Notes: a model not told the origin generated them from the sequence alone. Shown: positions 9,019 to 17,912, counted from the stretch's first letter. The stretch: DNA of 64,000 bases from Rhodanobacteraceae bacterium (GCA_016717705.1 JADKFD010000023.1:1-64000), one strand, 5' to 3'. Numbers and translations: made by a program.

Positions 9019-10578
9019 CTACAGCGCCCGATCGATCAACTCGGTCGCCAGTGGATTGGCGCGGTCGCGCTCGACGCGCAAGCGCAGGCGGATGTCGATG
9101 GCTTCGAGGAAGCCCTTCTCCTGGCGCAGATCGGCCCAGGTCAGCGGGTGCTGGGTCAGCCAGCCGCGCGGAAACGACACTCGCAGCTCGCGGCCGGCAA
9201 CCTCCAGGCTCAGCGCGGGCAGAGGTTCCTCTGAGCGCGATCGATGCAGTACTGCCGCAAGACGGAACAAGGCCAGCGTGCGTTTCAACGAATCCAGCTC
9301 GCGCGGCGAGATCTCGGCGAAGTTGTTCTCCGGGATGCCGCGACGATGGCCGCGCACCAGGACAGCCACGGCTTCCTGCTCCTGCTTCGAGAAACCGGGC
9401 AGATCCGAGTTCTCGATGATGTAGGCGCCATGCTTGTGATGCTGGGTGTGCGAGATCGCCAATCCCACTTCATGCACCAGCGTCGCGTAGAGCAGGGTCT
9501 CGCGCGCTTCCTCGCTCAGGCGCCAGGCGTCACCGATCTGGTCAAACAGCTTGAGCGCCGTGTGTTGCACGCGCAAAGCCTGGCTCTGGTCCACCGAATA
9601 GCGCTTGGCCAGCGCGCGAATGCTGCGCACGCGCGGATCCTGCTGGTGGAAGCGGCCGAGGGTGTCGTACAACAGGCCTTCGCGCATGGCGTAGTCGCTG
9701 ACCCGCAAGGTTTCCAGATCGAGCGCCTCGAAGCAGGCCCAGAGCGCAGCCACGCCGCCCAGAAACACTGGCCGGCGGTCCTCGCTGAGACCAGGCAGGC
9801 GCACCTTGCTGATCATGCCGATCTCGATCAGGCGATCGATCAGGTCGATCAGGCCTGCGCGCTCAATCTCGCGCTCGCGACCGCCGAAGGCGTGCAGGAT
9901 GGAACTGATCGCCTTGATCGTCCCGGAACTGCCGATCACGCGCTTCCAGCCGCGCGCCTTGTACGCGGTGACGATCGGCGCGAACTCGATCGGCAGCTGC
10001 AGTTGCACATCTTGCCAACGTTTGCGCGTGATCCGGCCATCGGCGAAGAAACGCTTGGTGGTGGCGACGCAGCCCATCTGCAGGCTCTCGGTCTCCAGCG
10101 TCTCGAAGCCCTGGCCGACGATCAGTTCGGTGCTGCCGCCGCCGACATCGATGACCAGCTGGCGCTGGCGCGGGTCATTCAAGCCGTGGGCGACGCCGAG
10201 GTAGATCAGGCGCGCTTCCTCGCGGCCGGAAACCACTTCGATCGGCGCGCCGAGCGCGGTCTCGGCGGTCAGCAGGAAGGCGCGCGGACTGCGCAACTGG
10301 CGCACGGTATTGGTGGCCACGGCGCGGATACGGCTGCGTTTGATACCGCGCAATCGCTGGCCGAAGCGCGACAGGCAGGTCAGCGTGCGTTCGCGCATCT
10401 CCGGCGTCAGCTGGCCGTCGGGCGTCAGTCCTGCGGCCATGCGCACCGGGTCGCGCAGGCGGTCGATCACCTGCAGGCCGCCATCGGTGAAGCGCGCCAC
10501 GATCATGTGGAAGCTGTTGCTGCCGAGGTCAACCGCGGCCAGCGGCTCATCGTCGCGAAGTTCGCTGCGCTCGGTCAT
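9019..10578 (-). CDS. ppx: Exopolyphosphatase / guanosine pentaphosphate phosphatase
   Basis: 519 aa. The Ppx/GppA fold of the ASKHA superfamily is shown by phosphate-1 motif DLGSNSFHMIVA at residues 17-28, EEARLIYLGVAHG, and phosphate-2 motif VIDVGGGSTELIVG. The C-terminal half contains the helical HD-like region (YATLVHEVGLAISHTQHHKHG) of full-length exopolyphosphatases. It hydrolyses terminal phosphate from polyphosphate and may act on pppGpp. Its ATG overlaps the ppk1 stop by the ATGA arrangement at 10575-10578, so the two opposing polyphosphate enzymes are translationally coupled. It is the last gene of the phoB-phoR-ppk-ppx run. Confidence 0.95.
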   Translation of the reverse strand: MTERSELRDDEPLAAVDLGSNSFHMIVARFTDGGLQVIDRLRDPVRMAAGLTPDGQLTPEMRERTLTCLSRFGQRLRGIKRSRIRAVATNTVRQLRSPRAFLLTAETALGAPIEVVSGREEARLIYLGVAHGLNDPRQRQLVIDVGGGSTELIVGQGFETLETESLQMGCVATTKRFFADGRITRKRWQDVQLQLPIEFAPIVTAYKARGWKRVIGSSGTIKAISSILHAFGGREREIERAGLIDLIDRLIEIGMISKVRLPGLSEDRRPVFLGGVAALWACFEALDLETLRVSDYAMREGLLYDTLGRFHQQDPRVRSIRALAKRYSVDQSQALRVQHTALKLFDQIGDAWRLSEEARETLLYATLVHEVGLAISHTQHHKHGAYIIENSDLPGFSKQEQEAVAVLVRGHRRGIPENNFAEISPRELDSLKRTLALFRLAAVLHRSRSEEPLPALSLEVAGRELRVSFPRGWLTQHPLTWADLRQEKGFLEAIDIRLRLRVERDRANPLATELIDRAL

Positions 10579-12656
10579 CCGCCGCAGATCCTGGCCAGCA
10601 GCGAAGCTTGCGCCGAATGCGGCATGTCTTCGGCGGTTTCGACGCGGGTGTAGCGACCGTCAGCTTCCAGTTTCCACGACTGGCTGTTGTCGGCCATGTA
10701 GTTCTCCAGGGTTTCATTGAACACCCGCTGGCGCAATTCCGGATCGAGGATCGGAAAACAGGTCTCGACCCGATTGAACAGATTGCGTTCCATCCAGTCG
10801 GCGCTGGAGGCATACAGCTCTTCGTCGCCGCCATTGCGGAAGTAATAGATGCGACTGTGTTCGAGGAAGCGTCCGACCACCGAATGCACGCGGATGTTCT
10901 CGCTGATCTCGGGTACGCCCGGCCGCAACACGCAGATGCCGCGGATGAACAGCATGATCTCGACGCCGGCCTGCGAGGCGCGGTACAGCGCCTCGATCAC
11001 CTGCGGCTCGCTGAGCGCGTTCATCCGCGCCAGGATCTTGCCCTGGCGCCCGGCCTTGGCATGCTCGGCCTCGCGGTCGATCTTGTGGATCAATTCCGGG
11101 TGCAGCGTGAACGGGGAATGCAACAGGCGCTTGAGCTTCATCATGCCGCTCAGCCCGGACAACTGCTGGAACACCTTGTGGACGTCCTCGCAGATGTCCT
11201 TGTCGCAGGTGATCAGGCCGATGTCGGTGTAGATGCCCGAGGTGCCCTGATGATAATTGCCGGTGCCCAGATGGACGTAACGCTTGGGTTTGCCCGCCTC
11301 GCGGCGCACGATCAGCAGCATCTTGGCGTGGGTCTTGTACGCGACGACGCCGTAGACCACCTGCACGCCGGCTTCCTGCAGACGGTTGGCCAGATCGATG
11401 TTGGCTTCTTCGTCGAATCGCGCGCGCAATTCGACCACCACGGTGACGTCCTTGCCGGCGCGCGCCGCTTCGATCAGGTAGTCGACCAGCACCGAGCGCC
11501 GCCCGGTGCGGTAGAGCGTCTGCTTGATCGCCAGCACATCGGGATCGGCGGCGGCCTGCTTGAGCAGTTCCAGCACCGTGGAGAAACTGTCGTAGGGGTG
11601 ATGCAGCAGCACGTCGCGCTCGCGCACCATGTCGAACACGTTGCAGCCCGGCTTGGGCGACTGCACGCGTGGCTGGAATGGGCGATATTTCAGGTCAGGC
11701 CGGTCGACCATGTCGTAGACCACGCCGACCCGATTCAGGTTGACCGGTCCGTTGACGCGGTACATGTCGTCGTCGGTCAACTCGAAGTGTTCGAGCAGGA
11801 ACTGTCCCAGCGCGCGCGGGCAGGTATCGGTGATCTCCAGGCGCACCGCGCGCGCAAAGCCGCGATCAAGCAATTCGTCCTTGAGCGCCAGCGCCAGGTT
11901 GTCGACGTCGAATTCGTCGACCCACAACTCGCTGTTGCGGGTGACCCGGAACGGGTAAACGCCCTTGACCTTGACCCCGGGGAACAGGTCGTCGACGAAG
12001 TCCTGCAGGATCGCCGACAGCAGCACCACGTCGTGTTCGGAGGAGGCCACGTCCCGCGGCAGGCGCACCAGGCGCGGCAGCGAGCGCGGCGCGCGCACCA
12101 GGGCCAGATCGGCCTCACGACCGAAGGCATCCTTGCCCTTGAGGGTCACCGCGACATTCAGGCTCTTGTTGAGGATGCGCGGAAAGGGATGCGCCGGATC
12201 CAGCCCAAGCGGGCTCAATACGGGCATCAGTTCCTCATGGAAAAAATTGTGCAACCAGCGCCGCTGGCGCGCGTTCCAGTCGTCGCGACTCAGGAAACGG
12301 ATGCCCTCGGCCGCCAGTTGCGGCTTCAGCTCGTTGTTCCAGGTCAGATACTGCTCGCGCATCAACTGCAGCACTTCCTCACGGATGGCCAGCAGCACCT
12401 CAGTCGGCGTGCGCCCATCCGGCCACGGCAAGCTGCCGAGGAAGTTCAGCTGGTGGCGGATGGTGGCTACGCGCACCTCGAAGAACTCGTCGAGGTTGGT
12501 GCACGAAATGCACAGGAAGCGCAGCCGCTCCAGCAGCGGCACGCGCGGGTCCTGCGCCTGCGCCAGCACGCGCCGATGGAAGGCCAGCAGGCTGATTTCT
12601 CGATTCAGGAACAGGCGCGGGTCGCGAACAGTCACGGCGGCAGGGTCATCAGTCAA
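10575..12656 (-). CDS. ppk1: Polyphosphate kinase 1
   Basis: 693 aa from a TTG start (TDDPAAVTVRDPRLFLNREIS). A GTG at 12635 would give 686 aa. No ATG lies close by and neither start has a clear Shine-Dalgarno, so the start is uncertain. The family order is intact: N domain FLNREISLLAFHRRVLAQAQD, the SCTNLDEFFEVR head motif, catalytic region VELRARFDEEANI, and YVHLGTGNYHQGTSGIYTDIG with the phosphorylated histidine environment. The enzyme makes polyphosphate reversibly from ATP at the membrane periphery. It lies between phoR and ppx in one transcriptional direction, linking polyphosphate turnover to the phosphate response. Confidence 0.93.
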   Translation of the reverse strand: MTDDPAAVTVRDPRLFLNREISLLAFHRRVLAQAQDPRVPLLERLRFLCISCTNLDEFFEVRVATIRHQLNFLGSLPWPDGRTPTEVLLAIREEVLQLMREQYLTWNNELKPQLAAEGIRFLSRDDWNARQRRWLHNFFHEELMPVLSPLGLDPAHPFPRILNKSLNVAVTLKGKDAFGREADLALVRAPRSLPRLVRLPRDVASSEHDVVLLSAILQDFVDDLFPGVKVKGVYPFRVTRNSELWVDEFDVDNLALALKDELLDRGFARAVRLEITDTCPRALGQFLLEHFELTDDDMYRVNGPVNLNRVGVVYDMVDRPDLKYRPFQPRVQSPKPGCNVFDMVRERDVLLHHPYDSFSTVLELLKQAAADPDVLAIKQTLYRTGRRSVLVDYLIEAARAGKDVTVVVELRARFDEEANIDLANRLQEAGVQVVYGVVAYKTHAKMLLIVRREAGKPKRYVHLGTGNYHQGTSGIYTDIGLITCDKDICEDVHKVFQQLSGLSGMMKLKRLLHSPFTLHPELIHKIDREAEHAKAGRQGKILARMNALSEPQVIEALYRASQAGVEIMLFIRGICVLRPGVPEISENIRVHSVVGRFLEHSRIYYFRNGGDEELYASSADWMERNLFNRVETCFPILDPELRQRVFNETLENYMADNSQSWKLEADGRYTRVETAEDMPHSAQASLLARICGG

Positions 12657-12766
12657 AAAGAGGAAGGTAGCAGAACGGAGCGCGAGCCGGGCAGCAGGGC
12701 GCGAGCCTTTGCGCGCGGTCGGCCCGTCCCGCGGCCTCGCCTTGCGGCCGTGGCCGGCCTGCGCGG

Positions 12767-14080
12767 TCACGCCGTATCGCCAAGCGCAGCCTCGCGCGCC
12801 AGCACGCGCGCGGCCGGGAACACGCAGCGGAAGCAGCTGCCATGGCCGACGCGCGACTCGATCTCCAGCCGGGCGTCGTGGGCGTTGAGCACGTGCTTGA
12901 CGATGGCCAGACCCAGGCCGGTGCCACCACTGTCGCGCGAGCGCGAATTGGAGACGCGGTAGAAGCGCTCGGTCAGGCGCGGCAGGTGCTGCGCCTGGAT
13001 GCCCTGGCCGCTGTCGATGACGCTGAAGGCGGCGCCGCCGTCGGTCGTCGTGTCCCAACGCAGGCGGATGCTGCCGCCATCGGGGGTGTAGCGCACCGCA
13101 TTGACCACCAGGTTGGAGAACGCGCTGTGCAAATCCTTGCCGGAGCCGCGCAAATCGCGATCGACCGCCGCTTCGATGCAGATCTGGTGGCGCCCGGCAC
13201 TCAGGGCCTGGGCGTCGCGCAGCATCGCCGTGAGCAGCGGTTGCATCGCCACCGGGTCGTCCACCGGAACCGATTGCGCTTCCAGCCGCGACAGGGTCAA
13301 CAGATCCTCGACGATGTGCGCCATGCGCCGGCTTTGCTGGCGCATCTGCACGAACAACGGGGCAAATTCGCCCATTTCCTCGGGTTCCAGGGCCTCCATG
13401 TAGCCATTGATCACCGTCAACGGTGTGCGCAGCTCATGCGAGACGTTGGCGACGAAGTCCCGGCGGATCTGTTCCAGGCGCATCAGATTGCTGATATCGC
13501 GCACGATCAGCAGTCGGAAGCCCGGACGATAGGCAATCAACCGACACAACAGACGCACCCGTTCATCCTCGGGCGAGGGCAGATCCATCAAAACTTCGTC
13601 GCGGCGCGCGTCGCCCAGCCACTGCACGAAACGCGGCGAGCGCACCAGATGCGTCAGATGGTTGCCGACGTCGGCCGGGTAGCGAAATCCGAGCAAACGC
13701 TTGGCCGACTTGTTGAACCAGTGGATCGTGTCGCTGTCGTCGATCGCAATGATGCCGTCGGGCAAGGCGCGGGCGGCGTCGCGAAACGACTCCAGCGCAT
13801 CCAGCAGCACGCGTCGGCGCCGTCGTTCGTTCTTGCGGCGACGCTCCAGAGCGTCGAACACCGGTTGCCAGGCGCCTTGCGCTTCAGGAGCATGCAGCTG
13901 GCGCGAGGCCAGCCAGTGCTGCAGCCGCAGCAGCTGGCGCATCTGCAGAGCGGCAAACAGCAGCAGTCCTGCGGCCAGGCCGAAGCCGGCATGGCCGAGC
14001 GCCCAGCCGAGGAGCAGCCCCGGTCCGGCCAGCAGAGTCATCTGGAGCAGGCTGCGTTCGACCGCGCGAAAGGAGTTCAT
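12767..14080 (-). CDS. phoR: Phosphate regulon sensor histidine kinase PhoR
   Basis: 437 aa. Two N-terminal hydrophobic stretches (LLQMTLLAGPGLLLGWALG and FGLAAGLLLFAALQ) anchor it in the inner membrane with almost no periplasmic loop, as in PhoR. A PAS domain follows (LPDGIIAIDDSDTIHWFN). The dimerisation/phosphoacceptor helix is VANVSHELRTPLTVINGYME with the histidine near residue 215. The ATPase part has the N box LVVNAVRYTPDGG, G1 VIDSGQGI and G2 GGTGLGLAIVKH. It is expected to phosphorylate PhoB, encoded 47 nt upstream in the same direction. The usual partner PhoU/Pst genes are not in the window. Confidence 0.93.
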   Translation of the reverse strand: MNSFRAVERSLLQMTLLAGPGLLLGWALGHAGFGLAAGLLLFAALQMRQLLRLQHWLASRQLHAPEAQGAWQPVFDALERRRKNERRRRRVLLDALESFRDAARALPDGIIAIDDSDTIHWFNKSAKRLLGFRYPADVGNHLTHLVRSPRFVQWLGDARRDEVLMDLPSPEDERVRLLCRLIAYRPGFRLLIVRDISNLMRLEQIRRDFVANVSHELRTPLTVINGYMEALEPEEMGEFAPLFVQMRQQSRRMAHIVEDLLTLSRLEAQSVPVDDPVAMQPLLTAMLRDAQALSAGRHQICIEAAVDRDLRGSGKDLHSAFSNLVVNAVRYTPDGGSIRLRWDTTTDGGAAFSVIDSGQGIQAQHLPRLTERFYRVSNSRSRDSGGTGLGLAIVKHVLNAHDARLEIESRVGHGSCFRCVFPAARVLAREAALGDTA

Positions 14081-14127
14081 GGCGCGATCATTTCACGGCC
14101 CGGGCTCATCGGCGCGCGGCCCGGACC

Positions 14128-14817
14128 TCAGACGGTGGTCGAAAAGCGATAGCCGGCGCCACGCACGGTCTGGATGTAGTCCTCGAGCGCGCACGGTTCC
14201 AGGCTCTTGCGCAGGCGCCGGATGTGCACATCGACGGTGCGTTCCTCGACGTAGACGCCGCTGCCCCAGACATTGTCGAGCAGTTGCCCGCGCGTATAGA
14301 CGCGTTCGGGATGGGTCATGAAGAAGGCCAGCAGCCGATATTCGGTGGGGCCGAGCGGCACCGGCTTGTCCTGCGCGAACACGCGGTGGCTCAAGGTATC
14401 CAGCGTCAACCCGCCGAGGCTGATGGTCTGGCCGTCACCGTGCGGCTGGGTGCGCCGCAGCACCGCGCGGATGCGCGCAATCAGCTCGCGGGTCGAAAAT
14501 GGCTTGACGATGTAGTCGTCGACGCCGGCATCGAGGCCAAGCACGCGATCGTCCTCCTCGCCGCGCGCGGTCAACATGATGATCGGGATCTCGCGGGTCA
14601 GCTCCTCGCGGCGCAGCCGACGCGCGAACTCCAGGCCGCTGGCGCCCGGGAGCATCCAGTCGAGCAGGATCAGATCCGGCAGACGCTCGGCGATCAGATG
14701 CTGCGCAGTGCGCGCGTCTTCGGCCAGCATCGGCAGCAACGCGGCACGCTTGAGCGCAAAGGCGATCATGTCGCGAATGGCGGTTTCGTCTTCGACCACC
14801 AGCACGCGTTGTTCCAC
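14128..14817 (-). CDS. phoB: Phosphate regulon response regulator PhoB
   Basis: 229 aa, the standard PhoB length, from a GTG at 14815-14817 with AGGAG eight bases upstream; longer upstream frames lack a site. The receiver domain has acidic pair ED, phosphoacceptor D53 in ILLDWMLPG, T83 and K105 in YIVKPFS. A winged-helix OmpR-type effector domain follows (EYRLLAFFMTHPERVYTRGQLLDNVWG, RTVDVHIRRLRKSLEP). It is the first gene of the phoB-phoR-ppk-ppx run. A candidate Pho box sits 56 bases upstream of its start, suggesting autoregulation. Confidence 0.95.
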   Translation of the reverse strand: MEQRVLVVEDETAIRDMIAFALKRAALLPMLAEDARTAQHLIAERLPDLILLDWMLPGASGLEFARRLRREELTREIPIIMLTARGEEDDRVLGLDAGVDDYIVKPFSTRELIARIRAVLRRTQPHGDGQTISLGGLTLDTLSHRVFAQDKPVPLGPTEYRLLAFFMTHPERVYTRGQLLDNVWGSGVYVEERTVDVHIRRLRKSLEPCALEDYIQTVRGAGYRFSTTV

Positions 14818-14872
14818 AAGGCTCTCCTGCGGCGGCAGCCGCTCGACGGTAGCCCGATTCAAGAACAAATAT

Positions 14873-14890
14873 ATGACCACCGTGTGACAG
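14873..14890 (-). promoter_or_regulatory. Candidate Pho box upstream of phoB
   Basis: On the minus strand CTGTCAC-ACGG-TGGTCAT matches the PhoB-binding pattern of two CTGTCAT-like 7-mers 11 bp apart. It overlaps the palindrome TGTGAC-AGC-GTCACA at 14883-14897. Location upstream of phoB agrees with known autoregulation of this gene in other proteobacteria. Binding itself is inferred. Confidence 0.55.
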
Positions 14891-14938
14891 CGTCACAAAA
14901 CAATGCGCAAATCGGGGGTCGAAAGGGCGTCGCGCGGC

Positions 14939-16456
14939 TCACGAGCGCTCTTCATCCTCTGCACGCCGGCGCTCGCGCAGCACGATCGGCCGCCACTGCG
15001 CCACCTGGGCGTCGATGCGGGCCCGCTCGTAATAATCGAGATCGTTGCGCGCGGCGGTCTGCTCCAGCTGGCGCATGGCATCTTCATACTTGCCGCGCAG
15101 GAAAGACGCCTGGGCGTAGGCCTCGGCGGCGCGCACTTCCTGGCCGGCGAGCTGGTTGGCCCGTCCATACAATTCCTGCAGGGAGGGATCGTCGCTGAAA
15201 CGGCTCATCATCGGCCGCAGCACTTCGACTGCCACGCGTCCGGATTCGGCGGTGTCGCGCTCGATCTGCGAGCGCGCATAGGCAATCGAGATCACGCGGT
15301 GCCCGGGGCGCTCATCCAGCAGTCTCTGGTAACGCTGGTCGGCGGCATCGAAATCGCGCTTGTTGCGTTCCGCCTCAGCCAGGGCCAGCTGATAGCTCAG
15401 GCGCTGCGGATCTTCGTCGCTCAGTTTCTGCAGACCCGAAAGTGCGTGCCGGTAGTCGCCAATCCGCGATTGCGCCAGTGCCAGGCCATAGGCCAAAGCA
15501 TGCACATCGAGTTCGTGTTCGCGCTGCGAATCCTGGTAATAGCGGACCAGGGCTGGCAGGTCGCGTGAGGTGAGCACCCGCAGGCGCTCGCGCATCAGCT
15601 CGAACTCCAAGCTGGTGGCGTGACTGCCGGGTGTACGCAATTTGCCGGCGCGCGCCTTGGCTTCGGCCACGCGGGTCGTGGTGACCGGGTGCGTCTGCAG
15701 ATATTCCGGCGGCTTCTCGCCCTGGGTGCGATTCAAATTCCCGATGCGCGCAAAGAAACCCGCCATGCCGCCGGGGTCGAACCCGGACTTGGCGAGGGTC
15801 TGGATGCCAACGCGATCGGCTTCGTGCTCGTTCTCGCGCGTGAAATTGATCTGCCGTTGCTGCATCAGGGCCATGCCGCCGGCCAGCGCCGCCTGGGCAC
15901 CGTCGCCCTGGCCCTGGGTTGCCACCGCAAGCGCCACGGCGCCGAGCAGGATCGGCAGCATGTCCTCGATCGAACTCTCCATCGCCCGCGCAATGTGGCG
16001 CTGGGTCACGTGCGCAATTTCGTGGGCCAGCACCCCGGCAAATTCGCTCTCGGTCTCCGCGGTCAGCATCAGTTGCGAAAAGGCGACAACCATCCCGCCG
16101 GGTGATGCGAAAGCGTTGACCACCGGCACATCGATCAGCTCGAAGTGGAAATGGGTTTCACTGCGCCCGCTGCCCTGCACCAGACGGAAGGCCAGCGTTT
16201 CCAGGTACTCGACCAGTTCCGGGTCCTCGATGCTGAGGTCGTAGTTGCGCAGTTGCCGCAACAGCCCGTTGGCGTATTCCTGCTCCTGCTCGACCGACAG
16301 CATGCGCGCCGAAGAGTCACCCAGATCAGGCAATCCTTCGACGCCCTCGGCATGCGCCAGCGATCCGCCTGCGGCCAGCGCAACGAGCAACGGCCATCGC
16401 CAAGGCTGGCGTGCGCGTGTAGCTTTCGGTTTCGCGTTTCGACTCGGGTTGATCAT
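14939..16456 (-). CDS. bepA: M48 family metalloprotease with TPR region, BepA-like
   Basis: 505 aa from the ATG at 16454-16456. The signal peptide ends near GSLAHAEG after the hydrophobic stretch WPLLVALAAGG. The zinc protease core carries VLAHEIAHVTQRH (HExxH near residue 143) and the third ligand in ENEHEADRVGI. Hydrophobic LPILLGAVALAVATQ lies between them, as in the M48C group. The C-terminal half is TPR-like (YGLALAQSRIGDYRHALSGL, YQLALAEAERNKRDFDAADQRY). BepA works in the periplasm on outer-membrane protein and LptD assembly. The start codon overlaps that of the divergent DsrE-family gene. Confidence 0.9.
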   Translation of the reverse strand: MINPSRNAKPKATRARQPWRWPLLVALAAGGSLAHAEGVEGLPDLGDSSARMLSVEQEQEYANGLLRQLRNYDLSIEDPELVEYLETLAFRLVQGSGRSETHFHFELIDVPVVNAFASPGGMVVAFSQLMLTAETESEFAGVLAHEIAHVTQRHIARAMESSIEDMLPILLGAVALAVATQGQGDGAQAALAGGMALMQQRQINFTRENEHEADRVGIQTLAKSGFDPGGMAGFFARIGNLNRTQGEKPPEYLQTHPVTTTRVAEAKARAGKLRTPGSHATSLEFELMRERLRVLTSRDLPALVRYYQDSQREHELDVHALAYGLALAQSRIGDYRHALSGLQKLSDEDPQRLSYQLALAEAERNKRDFDAADQRYQRLLDERPGHRVISIAYARSQIERDTAESGRVAVEVLRPMMSRFSDDPSLQELYGRANQLAGQEVRAAEAYAQASFLRGKYEDAMRQLEQTAARNDLDYYERARIDAQVAQWRPIVLRERRRAEDEERS

Positions 16457-16811
16457 GCGTGTGTCCGTGATGGTGCTGGGCGCCCCGGCAGAATCCAGTG
16501 CATCGCGTCTCGCACTTGCGGTACTGGAGGCAGCCTGGGCTGCGGGAGCTGAGCTCGATACGGTCTTTTTGTACCACAAAGGCACTTATGCGGCTCTGAA
16601 TCGCGCCCGGCAGAATGATGAATGGCGTCGCTGGTCGCAACTTGCAAGTGCCGCCGGACTGCGCTGCGTGGTGTGCCGGACCGCCTGGCTGAGCCAGATG
16701 GGTGCCGCCGCGACCGAAATCGTCCCGCCGTTCCGTCTCGGGGGATTGGCCGACTGGCTGGGCGCCTGCGAGCGCAGCGACAGGGTGCTGCGATTCGGGA
16801 GCCTCAGCTGA
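16455..16811 (+). CDS. tusD: DsrE-family sulfur relay subunit, TusD-like
   Basis: 118 aa. It resembles TusD/DsrE: MRVSVMVLGAPAES at the N-terminus, the VFLYHKGTYAAL segment after helix 1, and LRCVVCRTAWLSQMG, where a cysteine aligns with the sulfur-carrying cysteine of TusD. The C-terminus DRVLRFG is also typical. In TusBCD the D subunit receives persulfide sulfur from TusA and passes it to a TusE/DsrC protein for 2-thiouridine formation in tRNA. The stop overlaps the next start (TGATG). Assignment as D rests on operon position and the cysteine context. Confidence 0.75.
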   Translation: MRVSVMVLGAPAESSASRLALAVLEAAWAAGAELDTVFLYHKGTYAALNRARQNDEWRRWSQLASAAGLRCVVCRTAWLSQMGAAATEIVPPFRLGGLADWLGACERSDRVLRFGSLS

Positions 16812-17149
16812 TGAGCGCTCCGCTGCGTCTGTTGTTCGTGCACGGGCCGGCCAGCGCTTGCTGGAGGGCCGGCTTCGATGTGGCGCAGGCGGCGGCAGCG
16901 CTCGACGTGCCGGTCGAACTCGGTTTCGCCGGCGACGGCCTCGGGCTGATCCGGGCCGGCCTTGATGACGCGCACGGAAAGCGCGCATGCGGCGCTTACG
17001 CCAGCCTTGAACTGCTCGGAATCGAGGTGGTGTACGCGCCTGCAGCGGGACCTGTCGACACCGCTGCAGCGCCGGTACTGCCGGTGTCCTGGCTGCAGCC
17101 AGCGGACTGGCAAGCGTGGCTGCGCCGCGCGCCGCTGCAGGTCTGGTGA
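16811..17149 (+). CDS. tusC: DsrF-family sulfur relay subunit, TusC-like
   Basis: 112 aa. A small alpha/beta protein of the DsrEF-like fold: LRLLFVHGPASACWRAGFDVAQAAAALD, then a poorly conserved middle with GIEVVYAPA. In heterohexameric TusBCD/DsrEFH complexes the C/F subunit is structural and is the least conserved, which fits. It overlaps tusD by three bases and ends one base before tusB. Sequence similarity alone is weak; position between tusD and tusB carries the call. Confidence 0.65.
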   Translation: MSAPLRLLFVHGPASACWRAGFDVAQAAAALDVPVELGFAGDGLGLIRAGLDDAHGKRACGAYASLELLGIEVVYAPAAGPVDTAAAPVLPVSWLQPADWQAWLRRAPLQVW

Positions 17150-17150
17150 C

Positions 17151-17432
17151 ATGAATATCCTGCATCATCTGGCGTTGGCGGCCGATGACCAACTGGCCTG
17201 GAACCAGTTTCTTGCGGCGCTCGTCGACGGCGACAGCGTGGTCATGCTGGATCAGTCGGCGCGCGCTCTGCAACGTGATCCCGGCTGTCTCCGGCGCTAT
17301 CCACAGGTGCGCTGGCTGTTGCCCGACTGCGAACGCTGCGCGGACCTGCCGGAGCTGCCCGCGGGCATCATCTTGATCGACAGCGGCGCCTGGTGGCAGT
17401 TGATCGCGACGCATCCGCTGTTGCTGGAGTGA
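17151..17432 (+). CDS. tusB: DsrH-family sulfur relay subunit, TusB-like
   Basis: 93 aa. MNILHHLALAADDQLAWNQFL and the VDGDSVVMLDQSARAL strand-helix unit match the DsrH/TusB fold, with a cysteine pair PDCERC in the middle. Length is typical at about 95 aa. It completes a D-C-B order and overlaps the DsrC-like gene at its stop codon (GTGA at 17429-17432), implying coupled translation of the whole relay. Confidence 0.75.
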   Translation: MNILHHLALAADDQLAWNQFLAALVDGDSVVMLDQSARALQRDPGCLRRYPQVRWLLPDCERCADLPELPAGIILIDSGAWWQLIATHPLLLE

Positions 17433-17758
17433 AATTGAAGGTGAAGCCCGGACAGGATCGCGATGAGGGTGGCTATCTGCTCGATGCCGAAAGCTGGGAC
17501 CGCAGCTTTGCCCAGGCCACTGCGCAGGCCGAGGGCCTGGAGCTTGGTCCCGACCACTGGCAGGTCATCGAATTTCTGCGCGACTACTACGCGCGCTACC
17601 AGCTGAGTCCACCGATGCGGGTGCTGGTCAAGGCGATCGCGCCGCTGCTTGGCGAAGCCAAGGCCAGCAGTCGCCGGCTGTACCAGTTGTTTCCCGATGG
17701 CCCGGCGAAGCAGGCTTGCAAAATCGCCGGACTGCCCAAACCTCTGAGCTGCCTGTGA
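17429..17758 (+). CDS. TusE/DsrC family sulfur carrier with both C-terminal cysteines
   Basis: 109 aa from a GTG that overlaps the tusB stop. The DsrC fold is clear: DEGGYLLDAESWDRSFAQA, LGPDHWQVIEFLRDYYARY, SPPMRVLVKAI. The C-terminal arm is GPAKQACKIAGLPKPLSCL. It holds the penultimate cysteine common to the family and also a second cysteine 11 residues earlier. That two-cysteine pattern is the DsrC-type arrangement, whereas TusE-type proteins normally keep only the last. No dsrAB genes are nearby. The likely role is final sulfur carrier from TusBCD to MnmA. Confidence 0.85.
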   Translation: MKLKVKPGQDRDEGGYLLDAESWDRSFAQATAQAEGLELGPDHWQVIEFLRDYYARYQLSPPMRVLVKAIAPLLGEAKASSRRLYQLFPDGPAKQACKIAGLPKPLSCL

Positions 17759-17828
17759 GGTATGGGGACTCAGCGGGGGAGCCAGCGGGGGGGCGCTCCT
17801 GCAGCCCCGCAGCGCGTCCACGCCGGAT

Positions 17829-17901
17829 TTGTAGGAGCGCGCTCGCGCGCGATGCTCTCCATCCCCCAATCCCAAACCAACAACCAGCAACCAACAACCA
17901 G
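17829..17901. repeat. REP-A palindrome plus heptad array H11 before grxC
   Basis: A REP-A copy (17829-17855) is followed by five 7-base units at 17867-17901: CAATCCC, AAACCAA, CAACCAG, CAACCAA, CAACCAG. The array ends 11 nt before the grxC ATG. No matching G-rich left arm is obvious, so this is a one-armed member. Confidence 0.7.
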
Positions 17902-17912
17902 AGTCCACGCCG

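Noticed and set aside
10608..12962. 784-codon + strand ORF opposite ppk1
   Set aside because: No recognisable domains and composition typical of antisense reading of a GC-rich gene; ppk1 explains the region.
14883..14897. CRP site TGTGA-N6-TCACA
   Set aside because: The spacing between half-sites is five, not six, and the position fits a Pho box better.
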